Shown here: positions 1 to 5,692 of the stretch, in pieces | How the letters are laid out: each line of letters opens with the position of its first letter | Numbering within the stretch: position 1 is the stretch's first letter | Origin: Porphyrobacter sp. | GTDB lineage: Bacteria > Pseudomonadota > Alphaproteobacteria > Sphingomonadales > Sphingomonadaceae | Assembly: GCA_021732945.1 (NCBI GenBank) | Contig: JAKFWB010000411.1 | Location: forward strand, 1 to 5,696 | Direction: 5' to 3' | Length of the DNA stretch: 5,696 nt | The notes under the pieces: generated by a model | Told to the model about the DNA's origin: nothing | Databases searched by the model: none | Seen by the model: the letters and a program-made list of their open reading frames with translations, nothing else | Position numbers and translations under genes: made by a program

Positions 1-2
1 CC

Positions 3-587
3 CGCTTCATCGCATGGTTCAATGACAGCGCCCCGGCATCACCGAATCCGCTTCCGGCGATCACCCGAGCCGCCATCTCGCACCTGTGGTTCGAGAGCAT
101 CCACCCCTTCGAGGATGGCAATGGCCGTATCGGGCGGGCGATTGCTGAAAAGGCCTTGGCGCAAAACCTTGCAGCCCCAACGCTGACGGCGCTCGCGGAA
201 ACGATCCATCGTCACCGCAAAGCCTATTATGCCGCCCTTCAGCTTGGCAGCCAGAGCAACGACATCGACGCCTGGCTGACATGGTTTGCCGATATTGTCA
301 TCGAGGCGCAGGCGCGGACGATCACCCGCATCCGCTTCCTGATCGACAAGACGCGGCTGCTTGATCGCTTGCGCGGGCAAATCAACGAACGGCAGGAAAA
401 GGCGCTGCTTCGCTTGTTCCGTGAAGGGCCGGACGGCTTTGCGGGTGGGTTGAGTGCCGGGAATTACCGGACGATCACCGGGGCCAGCCTAGCCACCGCG
501 ACCCGTGATTTGAACGACTTGATCGAAAAGGGTGCGCTCGTTCGCACCGGAGAACGGCGCTACGCGCGGTATTGGCTGTCCGCGTGA
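3..587 (+). CDS. Fic-family protein, C-terminal part (5' end outside window)
   Basis: Fic proteins usually transfer AMP (or another nucleotide or phosphate moiety) from a nucleotide to a hydroxyl of a target protein, or remove it, acting in the cytoplasm. The frame is open from the window edge and ends at a TGA at 585-587, leaving 194 visible residues. Visible residues 34-45 read HPFEDGNGRIGR, an intact Fic core motif (HPFxDGNGRxxR) at bases 102-137. It has the catalytic histidine, the acidic residue that binds the metal, and the anion-binding GNGR loop. The last ~50 residues (LSAGNYRTITGASLATATRDLNDLIEKGALVRTG region) look like a winged-helix-type DNA-binding domain. This Fic-then-wHTH order is typical of long Fic proteins, often about 370 residues, so roughly half is missing upstream. 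The inhibitory (S/T)xxxE(G/N) helix usual in the N-terminal half cannot be assessed. The gene converges on the restriction-modification operon and is more GC-rich than it, so it is probably older host-element sequence. The target is unknown. Confidence 0.92.
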   Translation, partial: RFIAWFNDSAPASPNPLPAITRAAISHLWFESIHPFEDGNGRIGRAIAEKALAQNLAAPTLTALAETIHRHRKAYYAALQLGSQSNDIDAWLTWFADIVIEAQARTITRIRFLIDKTRLLDRLRGQINERQEKALLRLFREGPDGFAGGLSAGNYRTITGASLATATRDLNDLIEKGALVRTGERRYARYWLSA

Positions 588-756
588 CTAGATAACTGAT
601 AATAGCATCACCAATTACACAATCATCAACCGAATCGCTATTTTGCATAGTGCATCAAGCTGTTGCCCGACACTTCGATCGTTGCTTCTCGCACCGCGCT
701 CGAAAATGCCGCGTTGGTCTCCATCCTTAAAGACGGCCCCTCCGCGTTTTGACAAG
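588..756. other. Convergent intergenic gap between Fic gene and nuclease gene
   Basis: This 169-base stretch separates the stop of the + strand Fic gene from the stop of the - strand nuclease gene. I found no convincing rho-independent terminator. The best stems are a 4-base TGCA/TGCA pair around 644-654 and a weak CGG/CCG pair just after the nuclease stop, and both are too short. A minus-strand frame of 49 codons (764-615) covers most of it and is listed separately with low confidence. Confidence 0.6.
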
Positions 757-764
757 TCACTCAC
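615..764 (-). CDS. Possible 49-residue ORF overlapping the end of the nuclease gene
   Basis: On the minus strand a GTG at 764-762 opens a frame that runs to TAA at 617-615, giving 49 residues beginning VSDLSKRGGAVFKDGDQRG and ending IAIRLMIV. The GTG overlaps the nuclease stop by 8 bases (GTGAGTGA), the arrangement expected for translational coupling as a fourth operon gene. The product would be charged (several D/E and many K/R) and has no membrane segment or motif I recognise. No clear Shine-Dalgarno sequence precedes it. It could be a small accessory protein, a decayed remnant of a longer gene, or chance. I lean slightly towards chance or a remnant because nothing beyond the frame and its position supports it. 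Confidence 0.22.
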   Translation of the reverse strand: MSDLSKRGGAVFKDGDQRGIFERGARSNDRSVGQQLDALCKIAIRLMIV

Positions 765-2037
765 TTAGTAATGCGGTTGATAGAGCCAACGCTAACGAAC
801 TACGGTCGTTTCCCGAAACAATAGCTGTCTCCGCAAAATTGACGTCAGAATGCTTTTGAACACCTTCCGGGACCAGCAGTATCGACCGGGGTAGCGGATG
901 ATCGGGTAGCCACAAGCTACGGAAATCATGCAAATAGGAAAACATTTTGTAGATACTATCGCTTATATAACGCTCGCTAGCTGTGCGTTTCACTTCCAGA
1001 ATAACGACACGACGATTCCCATGCCCATCCTCTAGAATTACCGATACGTCAGGTCGGCGAGATCCTCCCGTCACTCCTTGATGATTTCCTACCACTAGCT
1101 TGTAACGACTCTCACCTTTAAGTGCGACCGCCGGACTTTGATCAAAAAGGACGGTCAAGCGGCCATTATGGGACTCGAAAGCCGCAACATGACTTCGACC
1201 CGCTGCGACCAGTCCATATTCTACCGGTTCACCAAACTCCAGCTCCTGTGAAATGACGTCAAGGGTCAACGTCAAAGCGTAGAGTTCAAAGAGGTCGTCA
1301 TCGTCAACCGGTTCGAGCCAGCCCACCGCCAACAGCATCAGTATCGCGTACCAACGCGCATCAAGCGCATTCTCGCTTAGCCTAGCCCGTGCACGCGCGA
1401 GCTTTGCCGCCGCTCGGTATTCAGGTCGCCTATGCCTTTCCGCAGCGAGCAGCATCGCGGGTGTCAACGCTAGCGGGCGACTGAGTTGTGAAAACCAATG
1501 ATGAGCCAGCGCCTCTTCGCAACGGGTCAAGACCATAGCGAGCGACGGATGCAGGCCCGACGTGGAGGAACTTCGCTGAAGCTTATGGATGGTCTCGACC
1601 AAATTTCCCACAAGCCAACGCAAAAGTGCATTTTCCGGAAGATCGAACGACCTGTAAGCTGTGCGCGAATAAAAAAGTCCGGGTCGCAATGCGTGGGTTG
1701 CCCGACCAAGCACCGTTCGATCCCATCTTGGATTGCCTTTCAGGCCTGGCCCGACGATTTCATCCAGCCGCTCCATTTCATTGGAAAGCTGGTCCAACAC
1801 AGCAAGCAAGTCACGTTCGATAAATTCGAGATATGGCCCATCGAGCAGATCGACCATATCAGCTAAAAGTATGACATCTGCTTCCGCTCGAAGTTTGTGC
1901 AGAAAGCTTTCGAGATCAGCTAAGTCTAAAGAATCTGACTTTGCACCTTTAACCGAGGCACCTAAACTTGCGAGATGCCGATAGGGATGATCGGGCGCAC
2001 AAATAAAGTCGCGCCACGTCGTCCGTAACTCACTCAC
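757..2037 (-). CDS. McrC/DUF2357-like PD-(D/E)xK restriction nuclease subunit
   Basis: This is the likely DNA-cleaving partner of the McrB-like motor encoded just upstream. With the GTG start at 2037-2035 the protein has 426 residues. An N-terminal helical region is followed by a segment around residues 98-145 (GPGLKGNPRWDRTV... then LPENALLRWLVGNL) that resembles the N-terminal core of McrC/DUF2357 proteins. An acidic patch and LFELYAL lie near 245-255. The C-terminal nuclease core contains RPD at about 328-330, ILEVK at about 346-350 and YISDSIYKMFSYLHDF at about 357-372. D330, E348 and K350 fit a PD-(D/E)xK metal-dependent active site, and E. coli McrC carries the same fold. I chose the GTG because GTGA overlaps the upstream TGA by 4 bases, typical of coupled subunit genes. 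A TTG at 2055-2053 would add 6 residues and lengthen the overlap to 22 bases. Fold assignment is fairly sure; the exact family (DUF2357 versus McrC proper) is less so. Confidence 0.82.
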   Translation of the reverse strand: MSELRTTWRDFICAPDHPYRHLASLGASVKGAKSDSLDLADLESFLHKLRAEADVILLADMVDLLDGPYLEFIERDLLAVLDQLSNEMERLDEIVGPGLKGNPRWDRTVLGRATHALRPGLFYSRTAYRSFDLPENALLRWLVGNLVETIHKLQRSSSTSGLHPSLAMVLTRCEEALAHHWFSQLSRPLALTPAMLLAAERHRRPEYRAAAKLARARARLSENALDARWYAILMLLAVGWLEPVDDDDLFELYALTLTLDVISQELEFGEPVEYGLVAAGRSHVAAFESHNGRLTVLFDQSPAVALKGESRYKLVVGNHQGVTGGSRRPDVSVILEDGHGNRRVVILEVKRTASERYISDSIYKMFSYLHDFRSLWLPDHPLPRSILLVPEGVQKHSDVNFAETAIVSGNDRSSLALALSTALLSE

Positions 2038-3743
2038 ACCCCGACGCCGGTCCAAACGCCAAGATGCCGCTCAAATCCGTCAAGGTCCTCATAATAAGGT
2101 GCCAGCAACGTGGAAATGTCCGAGTGCTTATCAGGTCGGCCTTGGAATTGAGGAATTAGGTACAAGTCAATACAAGAACGGACTATCTCTGCGACACTGC
2201 GAACCGAATCCATTTCTGCTTCCGCTACGCCATGTCGTATCATGGCGAGAGGGATACCAGGTCCCATCGGCAGCCCTATCCCCCCGAGGCCGGCCGTGCG
2301 ATCCACAAAAAGTGCGCGCACACACACTTGTAAATCGCTCAGTTTGTTAGCCTGCACAGGATCGAGTGCACTAAACGTACGGTCGATAACCTTGCCGTAA
2401 TGTTCGGCATTGGGAATATCGAGAGGCACAAATGCGAAGCGACGGACAAATGCCAAGGACAGGCGCTTCAAACTTGCTTTGTCGCTATCGTTCATCGCAC
2501 CGATAATTCGCCACCAATCAGGAACAGCAATCGCAATGATATCCTCCTCCACTATGCCAAAGGAGAATTGAAGCCGGATGCGATGAAAGCCCGCTTCTGA
2601 ACGTCGCCGATACGGCAAAGTAACTGACTTGCCGGTCAGCAGCGTGAACAGTTCGCCGAACGCCTTATCTATATCAGCACGATTGATTTCGTCGATGATG
2701 AGGCAGCGTTGCCGTTCGATTGAATCCACCACCGCGCCCGGTAAAAAATCGAGCCGGTCAGCGGAGCCGTCTGTATCGTCAGGTGTGGGAAAATAGCCGC
2801 CTATCGTTTCGAACGTCGTCCATTGATCGGTTGCTGGAACAGTCCAAGACGGAAAACCGGCGGCACGGCATACCGCTTCTGCCAAAGTAGTTTTCCCAGT
2901 TCCAGGCGGCCCTGTAAAGATGACGTGCATCCCGGAACGCAGCGCGGCAATTGCGCGCCTCGCTGGTTCCTCGACTCCTTCCAGCCCGCTAGCTTCTGCA
3001 AGCAATGCGGCATCTACCTCCCACGAGCCGGGAGATGCGGCAGAATGAATCACGCCACCCGAACTTGATGTAACCTCAGAGTTATCCGCAACTGCTTTGG
3101 GAGCTGGAGAATGCTTTGCAAGTATGTCGATTAGAGCTTCATCGTCTAGAATTTCGTCTGATAGTTCGATAGCGCCGACGCCCAATAAGTCATCGCGGGT
3201 GAACACTCCGTCTATCGAAAGCAAACCATCTCGATCAAGCGAAAGCTCATCAATCAGGCGCTGCACCGCTTCCTCCACCGTCTGAAATTCAGCCTTACGG
3301 AGCATCCATGCCGCTAGTGCGGGTAAGGAAATTGGGCCATCACCGATTTTTCCTGCCACGCCGGAAGCGACTTCACCCACATATCCAGATTTCAGATACC
3401 ACCGTTTGTTGTCACTCTTGGGCTGAGCGAAAACCGAGGACCGATCCTTTCTTTGACGTTGTAGGCTGCTGCCCGCATACGACGCGTCATGCCAGCGTGG
3501 CTTACCGCCGTCATTACCGAACGGTATATAAAACGGCTTATCCTCGCTTCCGCCTACCGGTTTAAAGTAGGTATCTAGCAACTCGTTTTCTTGCCGAGCG
3601 CCGAATGTGATGGCGGAATTTTCATCGTCTGTCGTCGGCACTCCGACGCGAAGCATAGCCAGCAGACTGACCAAGGATTGGTGAGCATGTTCCCCAAGGT
3701 AGACGATAGCCTTTTCGACCTGTTGCTCTGAAAAATAGGGCAT
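2034..3743 (-). CDS. McrB-like AAA+ GTPase/ATPase, motor subunit of restriction system
   Basis: This 569-residue protein should form the hexameric nucleotide-driven motor that binds DNA and activates the adjacent nuclease. The AAA+ core begins near residue 240. Walker A is GPPGTGKTT at 278-286. GGYFPTPD follows at 315-322. Walker B is CLIIDEINRAD at 347-357, whose DEINRAD is the hallmark of the McrB branch. MNDSD at 417-421 fits the MNxxD signature, whose N and D contact the guanine in E. coli McrB (NTAD). FVRRF at 432-436 probably carries the sensor/finger arginines. Residues 1-235 have no domain I recognise. They include an aromatic/basic stretch at 80-135 and a Ser/Ala/Gly-rich linker at about 213-240, and by analogy with McrB should hold the DNA-recognition module. 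The ATG lies 5 bases after the methylase stop, with only a weak ribosome site, implying coupled translation. Classical McrB recognises methylated DNA; the cognate methylase upstream suggests the opposite here. Confidence 0.9.
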   Translation of the reverse strand: MPYFSEQQVEKAIVYLGEHAHQSLVSLLAMLRVGVPTTDDENSAITFGARQENELLDTYFKPVGGSEDKPFYIPFGNDGGKPRWHDASYAGSSLQRQRKDRSSVFAQPKSDNKRWYLKSGYVGEVASGVAGKIGDGPISLPALAAWMLRKAEFQTVEEAVQRLIDELSLDRDGLLSIDGVFTRDDLLGVGAIELSDEILDDEALIDILAKHSPAPKAVADNSEVTSSSGGVIHSAASPGSWEVDAALLAEASGLEGVEEPARRAIAALRSGMHVIFTGPPGTGKTTLAEAVCRAAGFPSWTVPATDQWTTFETIGGYFPTPDDTDGSADRLDFLPGAVVDSIERQRCLIIDEINRADIDKAFGELFTLLTGKSVTLPYRRRSEAGFHRIRLQFSFGIVEEDIIAIAVPDWWRIIGAMNDSDKASLKRLSLAFVRRFAFVPLDIPNAEHYGKVIDRTFSALDPVQANKLSDLQVCVRALFVDRTAGLGGIGLPMGPGIPLAMIRHGVAEAEMDSVRSVAEIVRSCIDLYLIPQFQGRPDKHSDISTLLAPYYEDLDGFERHLGVWTGVGV

Positions 3744-3748
3744 ACCGG

Positions 3749-5095
3749 TTAGTCGGCTACCGTTTCCAAAGCCGCCAAGGGTTTGCCCCTTTTCCGAGCG
3801 CCGTGGAGTTTCAATATATCTGCTTTGCCAACGGCGTTATCTACGACAACCACATCTCGAACAGGCCCAGCAACAACTCCGGTTTTCCCAAACATTACGT
3901 CGGGATAAATTGCTTCAGCTACAGCGCGTGCAAGCAACGGCGGAACGGCGTTACCGATCTGTTGTCGGATTTGTGCGGCAGATCCCGAAAACACAAATCG
4001 GTCAGGAAACGACTGTAGGCGGGCCGCTTCACGCAAAGTCAGAGTCCGGGCCTGCGTCGGATGCAAGAAAGCGCCTGTAGTTGCTTCATTGAATTTTGTC
4101 GTAATTGTATAAGCTGGCTGATCGCCCCTCAAACGCTTCAAAATCGTAGTCGCATCATACGAACGGATCTTTGCAAACCGTGGAGGCAACACATCCATCG
4201 ACATATTACGCCAATTCTGACCAGGCTCCAAAGTCTGCGCAGCAACCCGATCAAGCGCAGAAAGGTCAGCAGAAGCGTGCTGACACACCAGTTCCGAGCC
4301 TATTCGCATACGTTGCTGATAGTCAGAGAGTGGAGGAATTTGATACGGTGCGCGATCAATTTCTCCGCCCTCAGCTACAATCGGTAGGTCGGCACATGCC
4401 TCGTCGAAAGTGACATGAGGCAGAGCCGCGTCGCTTCGACCGTGTCCGATACGCGACAAGTGCGCGAACGGCAGGGCGTACCCCTTCCACAAGTCTGGAT
4501 CGCCATGCGTTGCAGCAGGAAACGAAATATCCTGCTTGGTCCTATTCCCGACAAAAACCAAGCGGCGGCGCAATTGCGGAACGCCATAGTCGGCAGCGAG
4601 AAGGATCATCGGGACTAACTTATAGCCGATTTCCGCGAACGCTTCGACTATATCCAGAGCAACTTTGCCGCTCTCGTAAAGCAAAAGCCCCGGAACATTC
4701 TCGAAAACAATCCAGCTTGGTTGAAGACGCTCCACGATCTCTATGTAATTTATGAAAAGCCTGTTTCGCGGGTCTGCTTCATCACGTCCGGAGCCCTTGC
4801 TAAGCCCACCCGATGTGCTGAAACCTTGGCAAGACGGACCGCCTACAACAACATCAACACCTTTGAATTGCCGTTCCAAGTCATCCAAATCCGGCGACCG
4901 TAAATCAGCCAAGACTCCCTGTGCGTCTGAAAAATTAGCTTCAAATGTTCGGATCGCATGAATCGAATTGTCAATCCCACCCAACACTTTGTAGCCTGCC
5001 TGCGCAAAACCTTCTGCAAGGCCGCCAGCGCCGCAAAAGAGGTCAAGCACGGTCGGTTTAGCAAGCGCCTCTTGATCGGCGTCTCCTCTGGCCAT
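3749..5095 (-). CDS. DNA (cytosine-5-)-methyltransferase of restriction-modification system
   Basis: The enzyme transfers a methyl group from S-adenosylmethionine to C5 of cytosine at a specific site, protecting host DNA from the restriction genes downstream. In the 448-residue form, motif I is VLDLFCGAGG at 16-25, and motif IV is GGPSCQGFS at 85-93 with nucleophile Cys89. Motif VI ENV is at 133-135, motif VIII QLRRR at 174-178, motif IX (LTLREAARLQSFPDRF) at 352-367 and motif X QIGNAVPP at 379-386. The stretch between VIII and IX (about 195-330) should be the target-recognition domain. Motif IV has PSCQ where PPCQ is commonest, a tolerated variant. A tail of roughly 50 residues follows motif X. 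I prefer the ATG at 5095-5093, since GGAGAAAGGGG lies 4 bases upstream. A TTG at 5158 would add 21 residues of unremarkable sequence and lacks such a site. As first gene of the operon it would be made before the nuclease, which suits self-protection. The target sequence cannot be read from here. Confidence 0.95.
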   Translation of the reverse strand: MARGDADQEALAKPTVLDLFCGAGGLAEGFAQAGYKVLGGIDNSIHAIRTFEANFSDAQGVLADLRSPDLDDLERQFKGVDVVVGGPSCQGFSTSGGLSKGSGRDEADPRNRLFINYIEIVERLQPSWIVFENVPGLLLYESGKVALDIVEAFAEIGYKLVPMILLAADYGVPQLRRRLVFVGNRTKQDISFPAATHGDPDLWKGYALPFAHLSRIGHGRSDAALPHVTFDEACADLPIVAEGGEIDRAPYQIPPLSDYQQRMRIGSELVCQHASADLSALDRVAAQTLEPGQNWRNMSMDVLPPRFAKIRSYDATTILKRLRGDQPAYTITTKFNEATTGAFLHPTQARTLTLREAARLQSFPDRFVFSGSAAQIRQQIGNAVPPLLARAVAEAIYPDVMFGKTGVVAGPVRDVVVVDNAVGKADILKLHGARKRGKPLAALETVAD

Positions 5096-5110
5096 GATAC
5101 CCCTTTCTCC
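5096..5110 (-). promoter_or_regulatory. Ribosome binding site deciding the methyltransferase start
   Basis: On the minus strand GGAGAAAGGGG (5110-5100) sits four bases before the ATG at 5095. It is the only strong purine-rich ribosome site upstream of the methyltransferase reading frame, and it favours this ATG over the TTG at 5158. Confidence 0.65.
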
Positions 5111-5124
5111 GTTTTTTGACGCTC

Positions 5125-5152
5125 CGAATACAGCATTGCCTTTGAAAGCCAA
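5125..5152 (-). promoter_or_regulatory. Candidate promoter of the restriction-modification operon
   Basis: On the minus strand TTGGCT (5152-5147) and TATTCG (5130-5125) are separated by 16 bases. They resemble -35 and -10 boxes (4/6 and 3/6 to consensus) and would start transcription some 20-30 bases before the preferred ATG. A perfect TTGACA -35 box lies further upstream at 5192-5187, but only CAAAGA is found 17 bases after it. Both are weak as pairs. Alphaproteobacterial -10 boxes are often poorly conserved, so this is tentative. Confidence 0.25.
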
Positions 5153-5347
5153 TCCCAATTCTTTCTTTGTTCCGCCTATGTTCCAATGTCAATCCGTTAT
5201 CGAGAACATGTACGATCATACTGCGCTGCCCTTCGGGCGACCCGCTCTATGCGCTGCGCGCACCAAGCCTGTAGTCTTGGCCCTTCGGGTGGCGATCGGG
5301 AGCGTTCCGAAAATGAGCGGGATTTTCTAAGGTCGCACTCTTTCCCG

Positions 5348-5380
5348 CGCTGCACGCTCCTTGAGGGTGCGGCGTTTTCT
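5348..5380 (+). terminator. Rho-independent terminator-like hairpin
   Basis: CGCTGCACGCTC at 5348-5359 pairs with GAGGGTGCGGCG at 5363-5374 around a CTT loop. Eleven of twelve positions pair (one of them T-G, plus one G-G mismatch), and TTTTCT follows directly. This is the classic form of an intrinsic terminator on the + strand. No + strand gene lies upstream of it in the window, so what it would terminate is unknown. Confidence 0.5.
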
Positions 5381-5413
5381 GGCTGACCCGCTGGCGCTCT
5401 TGCCTCTCTCCTG

Positions 5414-5458
5414 GCCGGACGCCCGCTGGCCCACAGGCCCGCGCGCAGGACGTCCGGC
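5414..5458. repeat. Inverted repeat with nested hairpin
   Basis: GCCGGACG (5414-5421) is exactly repeated in reverse complement as CGTCCGGC (5451-5458). Between them GGCC-CACA-GGCC (5428-5439) forms a small inner hairpin. In such GC-rich sequence short repeats arise easily, so its function is uncertain. Confidence 0.4.
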
Positions 5459-5538
5459 TGGCGTCGCGCCGCGCAAGGGTGCCGTTCTTGTTCGGCCGCT
5501 GCGCGGCGATGTTCTTTCAATGATATTCGACTGATTTT

Positions 5539-5575
5539 GGACGGCGCGGGTGCGCCGGCATTTCTGTGGCCGTCC
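5539..5575. repeat. Two overlapping, mutually exclusive hairpins
   Basis: GGACGGC (5539-5545) is complementary to GCCGTCC (5569-5575), while CGGCGC (5542-5547) is complementary to GCGCCG (5552-5557) around GGGT. The two stems share bases 5542-5545, so they cannot both form completely. A short GCATTTCT run follows the inner stem. Confidence 0.35.
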
Positions 5576-5606
5576 CCGAAGAGGGGGATGGGCGGCGCTT
5601 CCGGCT

Positions 5607-5692
5607 AGGCCCGCCGCGCTCAGGCGCAACCCGGCAAGCCGGGTCTTTCACTTTGTTGCAGCCTTACAGGTGCGCCTGATCGCGGCGGGCCT
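5607..5692. repeat. 22-base near-perfect inverted repeat enclosing a second hairpin
   Basis: The arm at 5607-5628 (beginning AGGCCCGCCGCG) matches the reverse complement of the arm at 5671-5692 (ending CGCGGCGGGCCT) at 21 of 22 positions; the only difference is C versus A at the thirteenth base. The arms are separated by 42 bases that include a compact hairpin at 5629-5644. The length and near-identity exceed what composition alone would readily give. The element could be a strong bidirectional terminator, a dimer-binding operator, or a structured site of replication or transfer. It runs to within four bases of the window edge. Confidence 0.7.
5629..5654 (+). terminator. Terminator-like hairpin inside the 22-base inverted repeat
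   Basis: ACCCGGC (5629-5635) and GCCGGGT (5638-5644) form a six- to seven-base GC stem with a very short loop, followed by CTTTCACTTT. It has the look of a short intrinsic terminator on the + strand, but the T run is interrupted and no upstream gene is seen, so it may simply be part of the larger structure. Confidence 0.3.

Noticed and set aside
39..380. Minus-strand frames opposite the Fic gene
   Set aside because: They are antisense to an intact Fic active-site motif in a well-supported coding frame.
588..756. Terminator between the two convergent genes
   Set aside because: Only 4-base stems were found, without a proper T run on either strand.
1498..1984. Plus-strand frames of 65-122 codons inside the nuclease gene
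   Set aside because: They are antisense shadows of a gene with recognisable nuclease motifs, with no ribosome site or domain of their own.
5096..5158. Longer methyltransferase starting at TTG 5158
   Set aside because: It adds 21 residues with no family similarity before the usual N-terminus and lacks a good ribosome site, and a candidate promoter overlaps the extension. The ATG at 5095 has GGAGAAAGGGG four bases upstream.
5164..5192. Promoter using the perfect TTGACA at 5192-5187 (minus strand)
   Set aside because: At 17-base spacing the -10 position reads CAAAGA, which is poor. I kept it only as an alternative in the promoter entry.
5197..5629. Two minus-strand frames (5520-5197, 107 residues; 5629-5327, 100 residues)
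   Set aside because: They are Arg/Ala/Pro-rich with no recognisable motif, overlap each other and run through several hairpins, which is typical of noncoding GC-rich DNA.
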